Source of the DNA: CAVUCH01 sp963739995 | GTDB lineage: Bacteria; Acidobacteriota; Vicinamibacteria; Vicinamibacterales; JAENWD01 | Length of the DNA: 64,000 bases | Assembly: GCA_963739995.1 (NCBI GenBank) | Contig: CAVUCH010000003.1 | Span: 207,069 to 271,068 of the forward strand | Direction of reading: 5' to 3' | In this document: piece after piece, positions 47,892 through 56,158 of the stretch | Layout: the number at the start of each line of letters is the position of its first letter | Position numbering within the stretch: the first letter of the stretch is position 1 | Notes under the pieces: model-generated | What the model saw: only the letters and a program-made list of their open reading frames with translations | The model's database searches: none | Told to the model about the DNA's origin: nothing | Translations under genes and position numbers: made by a program

Positions 47892-50096
47892 CTACTCCAC
47901 CGATGCGGCAGGGTCGCCCGTTGGCGATGGTGCTTCGTCCGTTTTTGCGGGCGGCCCGAGCACTTCGCTCAGCAGCGGTTTCAGCCCGTCCGCCCATACC
48001 TGGTAGCCCTTGACGGTGGGATGCAGCCCATCGCGCATCATCCCCTCGAGCAAACGACCGTTCAGGTCGGCGAGCCCGGCGTTGACGTCGAGGTACCGGA
48101 CGGTCTTCCCATCTGCCATGCGCGAGAGGTTCGCGTTGATTGCGCGGATCTCAGGTATCACCGCCATCTCGTCGTTGCGCGGAAAGATGGCGGTGAGGAT
48201 CACCGTCGCAGTGGGCACCTTGCGATGGCAGGTCTCGACAATGGCGCGGAGACCACGCGTCACATCCGCAATCTTCGCCTCTCCACCCGCCATCGTCCCG
48301 ACGTTGTTCGTGCCCGCGAGCACGACGATCACCCGCGGCTTCAGGCCATCGAGCTCTCCATGCTCGAGCCGCCAGAGGACGTTCTGCGTCCCGTCGCCAC
48401 CCCACCCGAAGTTGGCGGCGTTCCAGCCGAAGAAGCTCGCCTTCCAGTGAGCGAGGAGATCCGGGTAATCGGTTGCGCCCCAGCGCCTGGTAATCGAGTC
48501 TCCGAGGAAGTACAGATCGATGCGGCCCCGTTTCGACTTTGCGAGCAGCTGCTCGTGGGCCAGCCGTGAGTTGCGGTCGGAGCGCGCGGCGGCGCGATCC
48601 GCGGGCCCGATGAGATCAGCCCGCGGCGCCGTGAAGGACGGCGTCTGCGCGAACTGCGCGGTCGCCCACGGGATGAAATACTTCCAGTTCGGACCGTCGG
48701 TGTGGCCCCCGCCGTGCTGCCGCCAGGCCAATTGCCCCTCGAGCAGGCCCGTGTGGGGGGGCGGCACCTGCGCGATGCGGTATTCGTCGTTCGCCGGCAG
48801 CCCCTTCGCGCCGAGCAGGCGGAACACCGGCCCGGCCGCGATCGCGGCCATATAGCTCCCCCGCTGATCCAGCCACTTCGCATCGCCTTTCTCGGGGATG
48901 CCGTAGCTGATGAACGTCGGGCGCGGCGCGCACAACGCGATCAGTTGGTGCGCATCGACCGGCAGGTCGCCGGCGTTCCTGCTGCCGAAACGCGAGCGGG
49001 CGGCACCGTACTTCAGGAAGTTGCCGGACATCCAGTGGTACTCGCCCGATCCGGTCAGATTTTCGACCGCCTCGCCGAAGTTGCGCCGGAGCAGCGTCGC
49101 CCCGCCCTTGCCGGACGACCCCACCAGGGCGACCGCGAAGCGCGGCTCGAACGCCATCGTGACCAGGGCCGCCTTGCCGAAGCGGGAGACCCCGTCGATG
49201 CCCACACGCGCGGCGTCGACCGCAGGATCGGTTTCCAGGAAGTCGAGCGCGCGTGCCGCACCCCACGCCCACGCGCGCAGAGCGCCCCAGTCGTCCGGTT
49301 TCCGCGGCTGGCCTCTGTTCACCAGTCCGATGATGCCGCGCGTCAGCCCCGCGCCGTTGTCGGCCTGTACGCTCATCGGGTTCAGGAACGCGTAGCCCCA
49401 CCCCGCGGTAATCAGCTGCTCGGTGGCCGGCGGATCGTCGCCGGGTGCAGGTGGCGGCATCCACGGATCGCGGGGCGGCGCTGGTCCGCCGGGTACCTGC
49501 GGCAGACTGCCCTTCCGGAACATGATCATCACGGGTACAGGGCCCTTCGACTTCGCGGGCGTGACCAGGACGAGGTCGATGTCGACGCTGATGGACGGCA
49601 TGGCCGTGTTGTCGACGTGACCAACGAGCTGGCGCGCGACTACCTGCTTCGTGCCGACGAGGCCGTCGACCTGCTTCGCGACAGACCAGGTGACCTCGGG
49701 CACGTGCGCGGGAACCCGCCCATAGATCTCCCGCTCGAAGTCCTCCACGATCTCGGGGCGGCGGACGTGCCACCACCCGCCGGGCGTCGTCACGCGCTGT
49801 CCGTCCTTCGACGTCAGCGGATCGGGAAGCTCGGGAAACGGGCTTGCCTGCGCTTCGTCCACGTTTGCGTAGTTGGGGGCCTGCTCATTTCCACTCGGAC
49901 CTGGTCTGAGCACCGTGATCCCGAGCTGGTCGAGCATCTGTTGATGGTCGTGCTCAGTGGTCCACAGCGCAGTGCCGGCAGGAACACGGCCGGCGGGCGG
50001 CACAGCGGGTGCGGTTTGGGGCTGTGACATCCCCGGCGTGAGCCTCGTGAGGAGCACAATGACGGAGGCGGTAACGATGATTCTGCGGTTGATCAT
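47892..50096 (-). CDS. Glucuronoyl esterase (CE15-like) fused to SGNH/GDSL esterase
   Basis: 734 residues: an N-terminal signal segment (IVTASVIVLLTRLTPGMS), then a CE15-like alpha/beta hydrolase (about 70-500). Its nucleophile motif is GVSRFGKAAL (family GxSRxGK), with MAFEPRFAVAL carrying the usual Glu region and HGGGHTDGPNW the His. Next comes an SGNH hydrolase (about 525-720) with all blocks: LGDSITRRWG (Ser), GWGGDGTQN (Gly), LAGTNNVG (Asn), DGLHPTVKGY (Asp/His). CE15 enzymes cut lignin-glucuronoxylan ester bonds and SGNH partners often remove acetyl groups, so the fusion probably debranches glucuronoxylan outside the cell. Confidence 0.88.
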   Translation of the reverse strand: MINRRIIVTASVIVLLTRLTPGMSQPQTAPAVPPAGRVPAGTALWTTEHDHQQMLDQLGITVLRPGPSGNEQAPNYANVDEAQASPFPELPDPLTSKDGQRVTTPGGWWHVRRPEIVEDFEREIYGRVPAHVPEVTWSVAKQVDGLVGTKQVVARQLVGHVDNTAMPSISVDIDLVLVTPAKSKGPVPVMIMFRKGSLPQVPGGPAPPRDPWMPPPAPGDDPPATEQLITAGWGYAFLNPMSVQADNGAGLTRGIIGLVNRGQPRKPDDWGALRAWAWGAARALDFLETDPAVDAARVGIDGVSRFGKAALVTMAFEPRFAVALVGSSGKGGATLLRRNFGEAVENLTGSGEYHWMSGNFLKYGAARSRFGSRNAGDLPVDAHQLIALCAPRPTFISYGIPEKGDAKWLDQRGSYMAAIAAGPVFRLLGAKGLPANDEYRIAQVPPPHTGLLEGQLAWRQHGGGHTDGPNWKYFIPWATAQFAQTPSFTAPRADLIGPADRAAARSDRNSRLAHEQLLAKSKRGRIDLYFLGDSITRRWGATDYPDLLAHWKASFFGWNAANFGWGGDGTQNVLWRLEHGELDGLKPRVIVVLAGTNNVGTMAGGEAKIADVTRGLRAIVETCHRKVPTATVILTAIFPRNDEMAVIPEIRAINANLSRMADGKTVRYLDVNAGLADLNGRLLEGMMRDGLHPTVKGYQVWADGLKPLLSEVLGPPAKTDEAPSPTGDPAASVE

Positions 50097-50314
50097 ACGG
50101 ACGCAAGAATGACGATCCCTGAGAGGTCTGCCTCCTCGGCGAACGTCAGGACGGGCATGACACGTTCAGGCGCGCCGGTGATTTTATGGGAACGAGGTCG
50201 CCCTCGCCAGGTAAGTATCCGCAGTCAGTGCGGGGCGCGGAATCGGAGCGTAGGGGTGCCGCCATCGCCAGCGCGTTGACGTCCGAGAACGTCCAGAAAG
50301 AGTGTGCCCGGGTG

Positions 50315-51793
50315 CTACAAGAGTAACGATCGGATCAGATCACGTACGACAAAGAACGCAAACACGCCATAGAAGGCCGAACACGCGAGCAGACCGTATT
50401 CCCGCCAGCGTGGCGGTCTTACCGCTCGCGGCAGAAAGCGCCGGTTCACGACGAAAATCTGCACTCCTGCCACCGCCAGCACGATGCCGGCCATGTTCGC
50501 CAGAATCTTGAACAGTTGGAAGGGCGAGGCGACGCGGATGACGATCGCAGCCCAGATAGAGAAGGCGATGAGGATACCGTAATAGATTGCGCGGATATCT
50601 CGTCCCGATCCGCTCGCGCGACCGCTCGCCATCCAGACGACGTCGGTAATCGTGCGCACGAGAATGTCCGTATTGCCTAGCTGCGTCTTGAACAGAATCC
50701 AGAAACCGTTGAACAGCGTGAGGAACCAGAACCCGGACCAGAGGCGGGCGAGGTATTCCGCCTGGTATGCGCCGGCAGCAAGCCCCTGCAGATTCGTCCC
50801 GTGCGGGACAATCGCCGTCGCGAGATTCACATTCAAGAACATGCCAAGGAAGCAGAAGCCGCCCCATACCCAGATCTGATCGGCATGAACATATCGGGTC
50901 CACTGGCCCCAGCGAACCAGATTGTCTCCCGTAGCCGGAAACACCGTGCCGACCCTGGAGAGCTGGACGGCATGCCCGCGGACCGCACTCGGGATTGCGC
51001 CAACTGCGGCGCCCATGCCCCAGCCCTTGTCTCGAACCCAGTTCGTGATCGTCATATTGCCGACGCCCCCGGAACCGGCGGTCGCGGCGAGCGCGCCAAT
51101 GAGACCCCAATCGATAGGGTGCGGCAGGCCGGCAAAACTGAAGAACCCCACGAACGTCGTGACCCAATGGGTGAGCGGCACGAATGCGACGTTCACCACG
51201 ATGAGGAACAGGAACACGATTCCCAGCATCGTCCAGGCGATGTACTCGAGCATGCGCTCGATCGTCCCCCCGAACGAGAGGATGAGCACCACGGCCCCGA
51301 TGAGCAGCGTCGCCACCCATGCCTGGGCCGGCTGATCGGGCCCGCCTGGCATTCGTCCTATCCACGCCCCGATCAAAGTAGCGGCGGCACTGCCCGCCAA
51401 CGCCGGCCAGCCCAGTTGCAGGAAGCTGAGCACGATGTAGAACCCGGCCCAGAATTTCGGCCCGGGTTTGAGCCGCATGATCCCGCCGTAGATCGGTTCG
51501 CCAGTGTAGAGCGTGTAGCGAATGGCTTCCAGGTTGAAGAAGACCTGCAGCACAATCGCAACCGTCGCGATCAGAAAAATCGCTGACGAATACTTGACTG
51601 CCGCGGCGGGCCCGACGAGCCACTCGCCGCCGCCAATCGACGTGGCGGCCATGATCGCGCCAGGCCCGATGACACGGAACATGTTACGGACGGTGAACGG
51701 TGGGGGGGCGGGCAGCTCACCCACGGTCCAGCGCGGGAGCTGCCCGTGGAATGCCGCCAGGGCATCATCGTCAGTTCTGGGCAACGGCGGCAT
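50315..51793 (-). CDS. Nramp-related transporter lacking the canonical metal motif
   Basis: 492 residues, about 12 membrane helices. The Nramp fold is recognisable (FRVIGPGAIMAATSIGGGEW at the helix 1 position), but DPGN is replaced by SIGGGE. The helix 6 MPH motif is replaced by the region AGSGGVGNMTITNW. This resembles the divergent bacterial Nramp-like clade (some related proteins have been reported to carry Mg2+). Substrate cannot be assigned from sequence. Flanked by the esterase fusion gene and by the degraded region; no operon partner on its strand. Confidence 0.82.
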   Translation of the reverse strand: MPPLPRTDDDALAAFHGQLPRWTVGELPAPPPFTVRNMFRVIGPGAIMAATSIGGGEWLVGPAAAVKYSSAIFLIATVAIVLQVFFNLEAIRYTLYTGEPIYGGIMRLKPGPKFWAGFYIVLSFLQLGWPALAGSAAATLIGAWIGRMPGGPDQPAQAWVATLLIGAVVLILSFGGTIERMLEYIAWTMLGIVFLFLIVVNVAFVPLTHWVTTFVGFFSFAGLPHPIDWGLIGALAATAGSGGVGNMTITNWVRDKGWGMGAAVGAIPSAVRGHAVQLSRVGTVFPATGDNLVRWGQWTRYVHADQIWVWGGFCFLGMFLNVNLATAIVPHGTNLQGLAAGAYQAEYLARLWSGFWFLTLFNGFWILFKTQLGNTDILVRTITDVVWMASGRASGSGRDIRAIYYGILIAFSIWAAIVIRVASPFQLFKILANMAGIVLAVAGVQIFVVNRRFLPRAVRPPRWREYGLLACSAFYGVFAFFVVRDLIRSLLL

Positions 51794-51926
51794 GGCACGC
51801 AGGATACCTCAGCTCGACGACGTATCCAGGCGTTGTTCAGGCAACGGTGAGATGGCGTGCTGTGCCGCCGGTCTCTCGCGTCCGGTCGGACCGTCGGTGT
51901 CGGGTTCGTTTCGCTGAGCGGGGAAC

Positions 51927-52120
51927 GTGCGCGATCGGACTCACTTTGACAGCGAGCTGTCGTATCCGGACTTTCAAGACCTGCGATCGGCGCGCTCGTT
52001 TGAGGATATCGCCGCCCACAACGCTCTGCTGCCGGCATCGATCGGACTCCCACGTGATCCGCAACGGCATTGGGGAGCGCTCGCGACGGCGCACTACTTC
52101 ACAGTGGTGAAATGCGAACC
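51927..52120 (+). pseudogene. Fragment of an ADOP-type permease
   Basis: A roughly 60-codon stretch reads RDRTHFDSELSYPDFQDL, ARSFEDIAAH, then PQRHWGALATAHYFTVV. This matches the start of the first periplasmic domain of ADOP permeases (SYPDYxDLRxxxxSFExxAAY ... GxLVTAxYFxVL). Neither the preceding membrane helix nor the rest of the protein is present, so it is a remnant. Confidence 0.7.
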
Positions 52121-52153
52121 GACCACAAGCTCAGGGTCTGCCGGTATCACTGT

Positions 52154-52348
52154 CTAAAGCGGTCTACGCATCGCGTACGCGATTACGTAGGGGGGCGGAT
52201 CGGTGAGCGAGGGCGAGAGATTGACAGCCCAAATGGCCCGACATTGTGGACACCAGAGAAAACGCCTTCCCTTGCGCATCATGAGGACTTCCACCGGCAA
52301 GCAGCGGCACTCGGGACATGGCACTTCAGCCAGCTCGGGAGCGTCCAT
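52154..52348 (-). CDS. Small zinc-ribbon protein
   Basis: 64 residues from the ATG at 52348 (AAGGAAA upstream). Two CxxC knuckles: CPECRCLP at about residue 10 and CPQCRAIW at about residue 31, spaced like a zinc ribbon, followed by a short hydrophobic tail. I do not know the family. The longer frame to 52555 has a poor N-terminus and was trimmed. Similar CxxC-x(~20)-CxxC proteins occur at 53010-53168 and 56159-56497 in this accessory region. Confidence 0.6.
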   Translation of the reverse strand: MDAPELAEVPCPECRCLPVEVLMMRKGRRFLWCPQCRAIWAVNLSPSLTDPPPYVIAYAMRRPL

Positions 52349-52555
52349 CGAGGTGTTTCCTTGGGCTAAAAAGCGCGACCTGCCCGGCCGGAGGAGCGAC
52401 AACCGAGCAGGTCGCGTCACACCACACATGCGGTGGCGTGGAGCGACGCGCCCGCCAGCATCGGCACGCCTACTCCACGGCAGACGGAGTAGCACCTGCA
52501 ATGCCAGTACGCTGATGCGCAGAGACACGCACGGGTGAGAAACAGGGACATCCAT

Positions 52556-53009
52556 GGTCGCGAAACGGGGGCGTTAAGTCTCGCGAGGCAGCGATTTTCA
52601 GCGAAGCGACAGGCGGGTGGCGTGACGGCTGGTGACCGACCGGCGCGGGTGGACGGGAAGGGCGCGACGCGCGCACCCCTTCCGGTCCCGGCGTTCTCAT
52701 GAATGAGATGTCACTTCCGTGACAGACGATCGTTCGCCTGCGATCCGGGCGCAGTCTGTCAATCGTGCGGTGCTTCGCCTCCTCGTGATCCGCCCAACGC
52801 GATGCGACCGTCCACCGCGACGAGGCGACCGCGGGAGCCGGCGCCGGTCACGGCTCGCAGGCCGCAGCTGGCACACGAGCGCGCGTCGTGACGTCAGCGA
52901 CGGAACACAAAGACCGCTGTCATGCGGCGGCGGCACGGTGCCGAGCGCAGCGAGCCTGTTCAATCCTGAGAGCTGAAACAGGGGACCGTTATGGGCGACT
53001 TTGCGGCCG
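52556..53009. other. No confident gene, 454 bp
   Basis: Several overlapping frames exist on both strands but none has recognisable protein features; codon use looks random and Arg-rich. Confidence 0.5.
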
Positions 53010-53168
53010 TCAGTGGCTGGTCTTCGGATCGAGCTCGTGCGCCAGTTCGACCAACGCGAAAACCCGGTCACACGCCAGACACGCGACGAGCCTCTCCTCG
53101 GCGCGCTGACCGAGGAGCAAGGCGCCCGCAAATCTGAGTCTGTCCGAATCGCAGCAAGGGCAGCGCAT
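53010..53168 (-). CDS. Very small zinc-ribbon protein
   Basis: 52 residues from an internal ATG at 53168: MRCPCCDSDRLRFAGALL, then VACLACDRVFALVEL. The CxxC...CxxC spacing (about 24) matches a minimal zinc ribbon. No strong Shine-Dalgarno. The upstream part of the longer frame (to 53375) looks non-coding. Confidence 0.5.
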   Translation of the reverse strand: MRCPCCDSDRLRFAGALLLGQRAEERLVACLACDRVFALVELAHELDPKTSH

Positions 53169-53647
53169 GTGAGCGGGGAGCTGGGGCGCGTTGCGATTCG
53201 GCACGGCTAAGTTGCTACAGAGGCAAGGGTTGTACCTCGCACCTGTGAGCAAAGGACGCGCCAATTCTGGGACTGACGGGATTGCGGTGCTCCGGGGAGG
53301 GCAGTGGCCGGGCACAAGGGCAAGCGGCAGCCACTGCCCGCGTACGGCAACGGCAGAGCAACACCCCGCCATCATTCCTCAAGCGCGTCCGGAGCTGGAG
53401 GGAGTCCCCTCGACGAGCGAATCGCGTAGGCATCGGCTGTGGCGAAACTCGTTCGGGACTGCATCGCCCGCGGCTCGATGCTCAGCCATGAAAATGTCAC
53501 AGCTGTGACGGCCTGAACGACATCGAGAGAGCACCGCAGTTTCGAGGTCGGCCGTGCTGCACCGCATCGGGCCAACGCTCGGAGAGTGCACGCCGGAGCA
53601 GCCGGATGGCCCAGGAGCAGCAGGGCCGATTTGATTACAATGCACCT
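53169..53647. other. No confident gene, 479 bp upstream of the AhpD-like operon
   Basis: Frames on both strands lack recognisable motifs. TACAAT at 53636-53641 lies 6 nt before the ATG at 53648, a position compatible with a -10 element for a leaderless transcript of the following operon, but no -35 is evident. Confidence 0.4.
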
Positions 53648-53941
53648 ATGGAGGATCGTTTCGCCTCTTTCAGACACGCGACCGCTGCGGCTCTCTTGAA
53701 GGGTTCCGGAGCGACGCCCCTCGAGCTTCGACAAACCATCGCAAGCGGCGGTGCTCCACCCGATCTGCTGCCCTTGGTGCAGAAGATCCGTTCGCGGGCC
53801 TATTCCGTGACGAATCAGGATCTCGATGCGCTCAGAAACCGCTACACGGAGGATCAGCTGTTCGAGATTGTCGTCGCGGCAGCACTAGGCGTCGCGACCG
53901 ACCAGATCGCGGCGGCACACCGAGCGCTGGAGGACGCATGA
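53648..53941 (+). CDS. Carboxymuconolactone-decarboxylase-like helical protein, partner of the AhpD-like gene
   Basis: 97 residues, all helical by composition, from the ATG at 53648. The C-terminal segment YTEDQLFEIVVAAALGVATDQIAAAHRAL resembles helices of the CMD/AhpD fold (pattern Y-x-E-D-x-(I/L)-F-E-x-x-x-A-A-A), but the CxxC catalytic pair is absent. Its stop overlaps the next ATG (ATGA), so translation is coupled to the candidate selenoprotein. I infer a subunit or assembly partner. Function otherwise unknown. Confidence 0.75.
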   Translation: MEDRFASFRHATAAALLKGSGATPLELRQTIASGGAPPDLLPLVQKIRSRAYSVTNQDLDALRNRYTEDQLFEIVVAAALGVATDQIAAAHRALEDA

Positions 53942-54528
53942 GGCTCGGTAACGTCGCGCGCGGTGATCGGCTCTCAGCCCGACTGCTTTACGCGTTCGTG
54001 CGAGCGGTCTCTGGCTTCCGTGCACCCGATGTGGTCCGAACGCTGCGCTACCGGCCCCATCTCTTCGGAGCGCCGCATTCTGCGCACACTCAGGCAGTCA
54101 TGCGGGGGCCCTCCGAATGGTCAGTCGGCGAGCGCGAGTTGTTCGCGGCGTTCGTGTCCCGTCTGAATCAGTGCCATTTTTGAACGAACGCCCACGCCGC
54201 GGTCGCGGCGTCCGCGCTCGACAGCAATCTCTTGATCCAGCAGGTTCTGAACGACTATACGACAGCGCCGATCAGCGAAAGGCTTCGCGCAATCCTGGGG
54301 CTGCTCAAGAAAATGACGCTCGAGCATGCCAGCCTCGGACCCGAGGACGTCAGAACGGTGATCCGGGCGGGTGTTTCGAAGCTGGCCATTCAGGACGCCA
54401 TGGAAGTCGCCTACTTGTTCAATGTCTATGACCGGCTGGCTGATGCGATGGGCTGGGACGTCCCACCGCTGGCGGGAGGCTACTACCAGGTCGCGGCAAG
54501 AAGACTGCTCAAACACGGCTACGTTTGA
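53938..54528 (+). CDS. AhpD-like (CMD-fold) peroxidase-related protein; candidate selenoprotein with in-frame UGA (Sec82)
   Basis: Read through the TGA at 54181-54183, the same frame gives a 196-residue AhpD-like protein. The catalytic layout is E67...C79-H-F-U82-T-N-A-H86. The spacings Glu-12-Cys-3-Cys-4-His match M. tuberculosis AhpD (Glu118, Cys130, Cys133, His137), with the UGA exactly at the second Cys. Both halves look like the same protein: RGPSEWSVGERELFAAFVSRLN before, AHAAVAASALDSN and ERLRAILGLLKKMT after. A stop there would leave an 81-residue stub ending just past the first catalytic cysteine. A hairpin suited to be a SECIS follows (54194-54211). I infer selenocysteine insertion; a plain nonsense mutation is the alternative. 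Confidence 0.8.
54194..54211 (+). promoter_or_regulatory. Candidate bacterial SECIS element
   Basis: A perfect 7-bp stem (ACGCCGC 54194-54200 with GCGGCGT 54205-54211) is capped by the four-base loop GGTC. The loop starts 17 nt after the UGA, begins with G and has a small size, as expected for SelB-binding bacterial SECIS hairpins. It lies within the coding sequence, as bacterial SECIS must. Confidence 0.7.
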
Positions 54529-54537
54529 TGCGCGGTT

Positions 54538-54550
54538 TGGTGGGCCCCCT
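54538..54550 (+). other. 13-bp copy of the tRNA-Lys 3' end (possible attachment-site remnant)
   Basis: TGGTGGGCCCCCT is identical to 58736-58748, which is the CCA tail, discriminator base, acceptor strand and two T-stem bases of tRNA-Lys (minus strand). Same orientation, 4.2 kb apart, and the match begins exactly at the tRNA 3' end. It sits 10 nt after the stop of the AhpD-like gene. Confidence 0.45.
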
Positions 54551-54717
54551 AACTGCACACCATTGCAAATCGCAATAGATAATTTTGGCGCACACTCGGA
54601 ACGTTGATAACGTCGTAGCCGCAGGGCCGAAGTTGGGTGTTCCGTCCCGTGGCTGTGTCCGACTGTGGGCCAACGGAACACGAGATGCGGGCGCGAGTGA
54701 GGTCAGCCGGAAAAAAC

Positions 54718-54930
54718 TTACGGCACGCGCAGCATCGGACGCCGCTTGCGCAAACGTGTTCGGCGTTCAAAGAGTTCGTGGCGAGCGGTCATCTGCGTGT
54801 AAGCAGGATTCTTAATCTTGCACCAATTGGTGCTCGTGCCGTCCGCATGGTAGCGGCCGCTCGCGAGCTTGCGCACGATGCCCTCGGGTTCGTACGCAGC
54901 CGCGTGACCCAACTCAAATTCGATCGCTAC
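54718..54930 (-). pseudogene. 3' remnant of an ATP-dependent DNA ligase
   Basis: Minus-strand reading gives YEPEGIVRKLASGRYHADG, then WCKIKNPAYTQ and RHELFERRTRLRKRRP before a stop. EGIV.K....Y..G....W.KIKNP is motif IV/V-like sequence at the end of ATP-dependent ligase adenylation domains. The remainder of the gene is missing. Confidence 0.7.
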
Positions 54931-54987
54931 CAGTGAAGGGTAGTGTCTCAGTTCGGTTGAGTGCGCTAGAGGCGTAGGTGCTACGTC

Positions 54988-55179
54988 TCACCGTCGTTCC
55001 AGTGCGCGACGGCAATGATCGGCCGTCGGATGATCGCCTGGCTGGTAGCAAAACGAGCACATCCGCCGCCGCTCGTTCCCGTGCGGCAACCTTCGTTGAC
55101 GGCGCTCGGGTCGTGCGTGACGGCGTCGTTCCATCTGTCGCACCATCTCGTCGTCTGCGTCCGTTGGTTCCTGACCCAT
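54988..55179 (-). CDS. Small basic protein with zinc-knuckle-like motif
   Basis: 63 residues: a highly basic N-terminal 38 residues then CSFCYQPGDHPTADHCRRAL, a C-x2-C-x4-x-H-x5-C knuckle-like pattern. It is the third of three closely spaced small minus-strand genes (gaps 38 and 18 nt), which looks like a phage- or plasmid-type operon. Function unknown; nucleic-acid binding is plausible. Confidence 0.5.
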   Translation of the reverse strand: MGQEPTDADDEMVRQMERRRHARPERRQRRLPHGNERRRMCSFCYQPGDHPTADHCRRALERR

Positions 55180-55197
55180 AGACCTGTGCTCAGGCCG

Positions 55198-55419
55198 CTA
55201 CTTGTCAGCCGCTCGGTCGCGCCGGTGCAGGAAGTGGGACCGTACGCGCCCGTGGTGGAGTCGGAGGCGCTCGCGATGGGCGGCGTGTGCGGGGCTGTTA
55301 GCGGGCGTGAGCCGGAGGCGATTATGCGCCTTCACCAGCGATTCCCCTTCCGCCAGCAGGGCGGCCCGTTCCGCGTCTGCCGCCGCCTTCGTGATGTCGC
55401 GTCGCGTCTGAGAGGCCAT
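55198..55419 (-). CDS. Small helical protein, unknown
   Basis: 73 residues from the ATG at 55419 (a purine-rich GGAAAGGACGGG stretch lies upstream). Opening MASQTRRDITKAAADAERAA, then a His/Arg-rich C-terminal half (AHRERLRLHHGRVRSHFLHR). Predicted helical, basic. Middle gene of the three small minus-strand genes. Confidence 0.5.
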   Translation of the reverse strand: MASQTRRDITKAAADAERAALLAEGESLVKAHNRLRLTPANSPAHAAHRERLRLHHGRVRSHFLHRRDRAADK

Positions 55420-55457
55420 GCCGCACCCGTCCTTTCCTGTGGTCAGGCAGCACAGGG

Positions 55458-55640
55458 TCAACCGAGGCGTTGGCGATTGAGGACGTCGGCCGTCCAGAGC
55501 AGCTCCGACTGGAGCGCTCGCGCGGTGTCTAGCTGAAGGCGGATGTCTGCCTCGCGCTGCTCAAGGTCCGCAATGTCATTGGCTAACACTGACGCTTGCG
55601 AGGCCAGAGAATCGAGCAGGCGACGTGCTGATGGTGCCAT
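55458..55640 (-). CDS. Small coiled-coil protein, unknown
   Basis: 60 residues from the ATG at 55640, with GGGGAG 4 nt upstream. The sequence (LLDSLASQASVLANDIADL, EQREADIRLQLDTARALQS) is a clear heptad coiled coil. First gene of the three-gene set at 55640-54988. Confidence 0.55.
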   Translation of the reverse strand: MAPSARRLLDSLASQASVLANDIADLEQREADIRLQLDTARALQSELLWTADVLNRQRLG

Positions 55641-56158
55641 GGAACTCCCCAGCCCTTTCAGCCATTTGCACACTGTGGCGCTGGGGAGACGCCGTTAGCC
55701 AAGAGTAAGCACGGCAGGTGCCAGACGCGGACTAGCCTGGCTCGTGCCCGACGAGAGGCGTCGTGGCGAGGCGCGCCACAGCCAGCATGTCGAGCGCCCG
55801 ATCCGCCACTGTGACGTACCAGCGCGGGCAGCACGCGGTGCTCCCCGGCCAACTTGGCGGCCGGAATACTGGGGCACCAGGATGGTTATCCGGCCGAACA
55901 TCAAATCGCCGTAGGCGACCAGCCGCGCGGGCTGCCGATTCGTGCAGCCGCCTTGAGGGCATCGGCGATTCGCATACAGAGTGCGGCATGCAGTGTATAC
56001 ATCGAGCGGCAGTCTACCTGTGGCGCAGCCCTCGTCGCGCGTTCGCGCCGGCTGCCTTGGCGTAACAACGTGGGCAGCTCAACGCAACGCTGTCGGCCAA
56101 AGGGTTGATGGTCCAGCGGTTGCAGCGTTCGGTCTCGTACCCCAGCACGGAGGATGGC
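55641..56158. other. No intact gene, 518 bp; possible broken minus-strand coding sequence
   Basis: On the minus strand MYTLHAALCMRIADALKAAA, then in another frame LMFGRITILVPQYSG, and in a third ADRALDMLAVARLATTPLVG look protein-like. This suggests a decayed gene with indels, but I cannot name it. Confidence 0.3.

Noticed and set aside
52697..53131. Minus-strand frame of 144 codons
   Set aside because: Arg/Ser-rich with no motif; conflicts with the zinc-ribbon frame at 53010-53168.
53938..54183. Short 81-residue gene ending at the UGA, followed by a separate TTG-initiated gene at 54232
   Set aside because: Both parts are in one frame and complement each other as a single AhpD-like protein; splitting would leave neither with a catalytic site.
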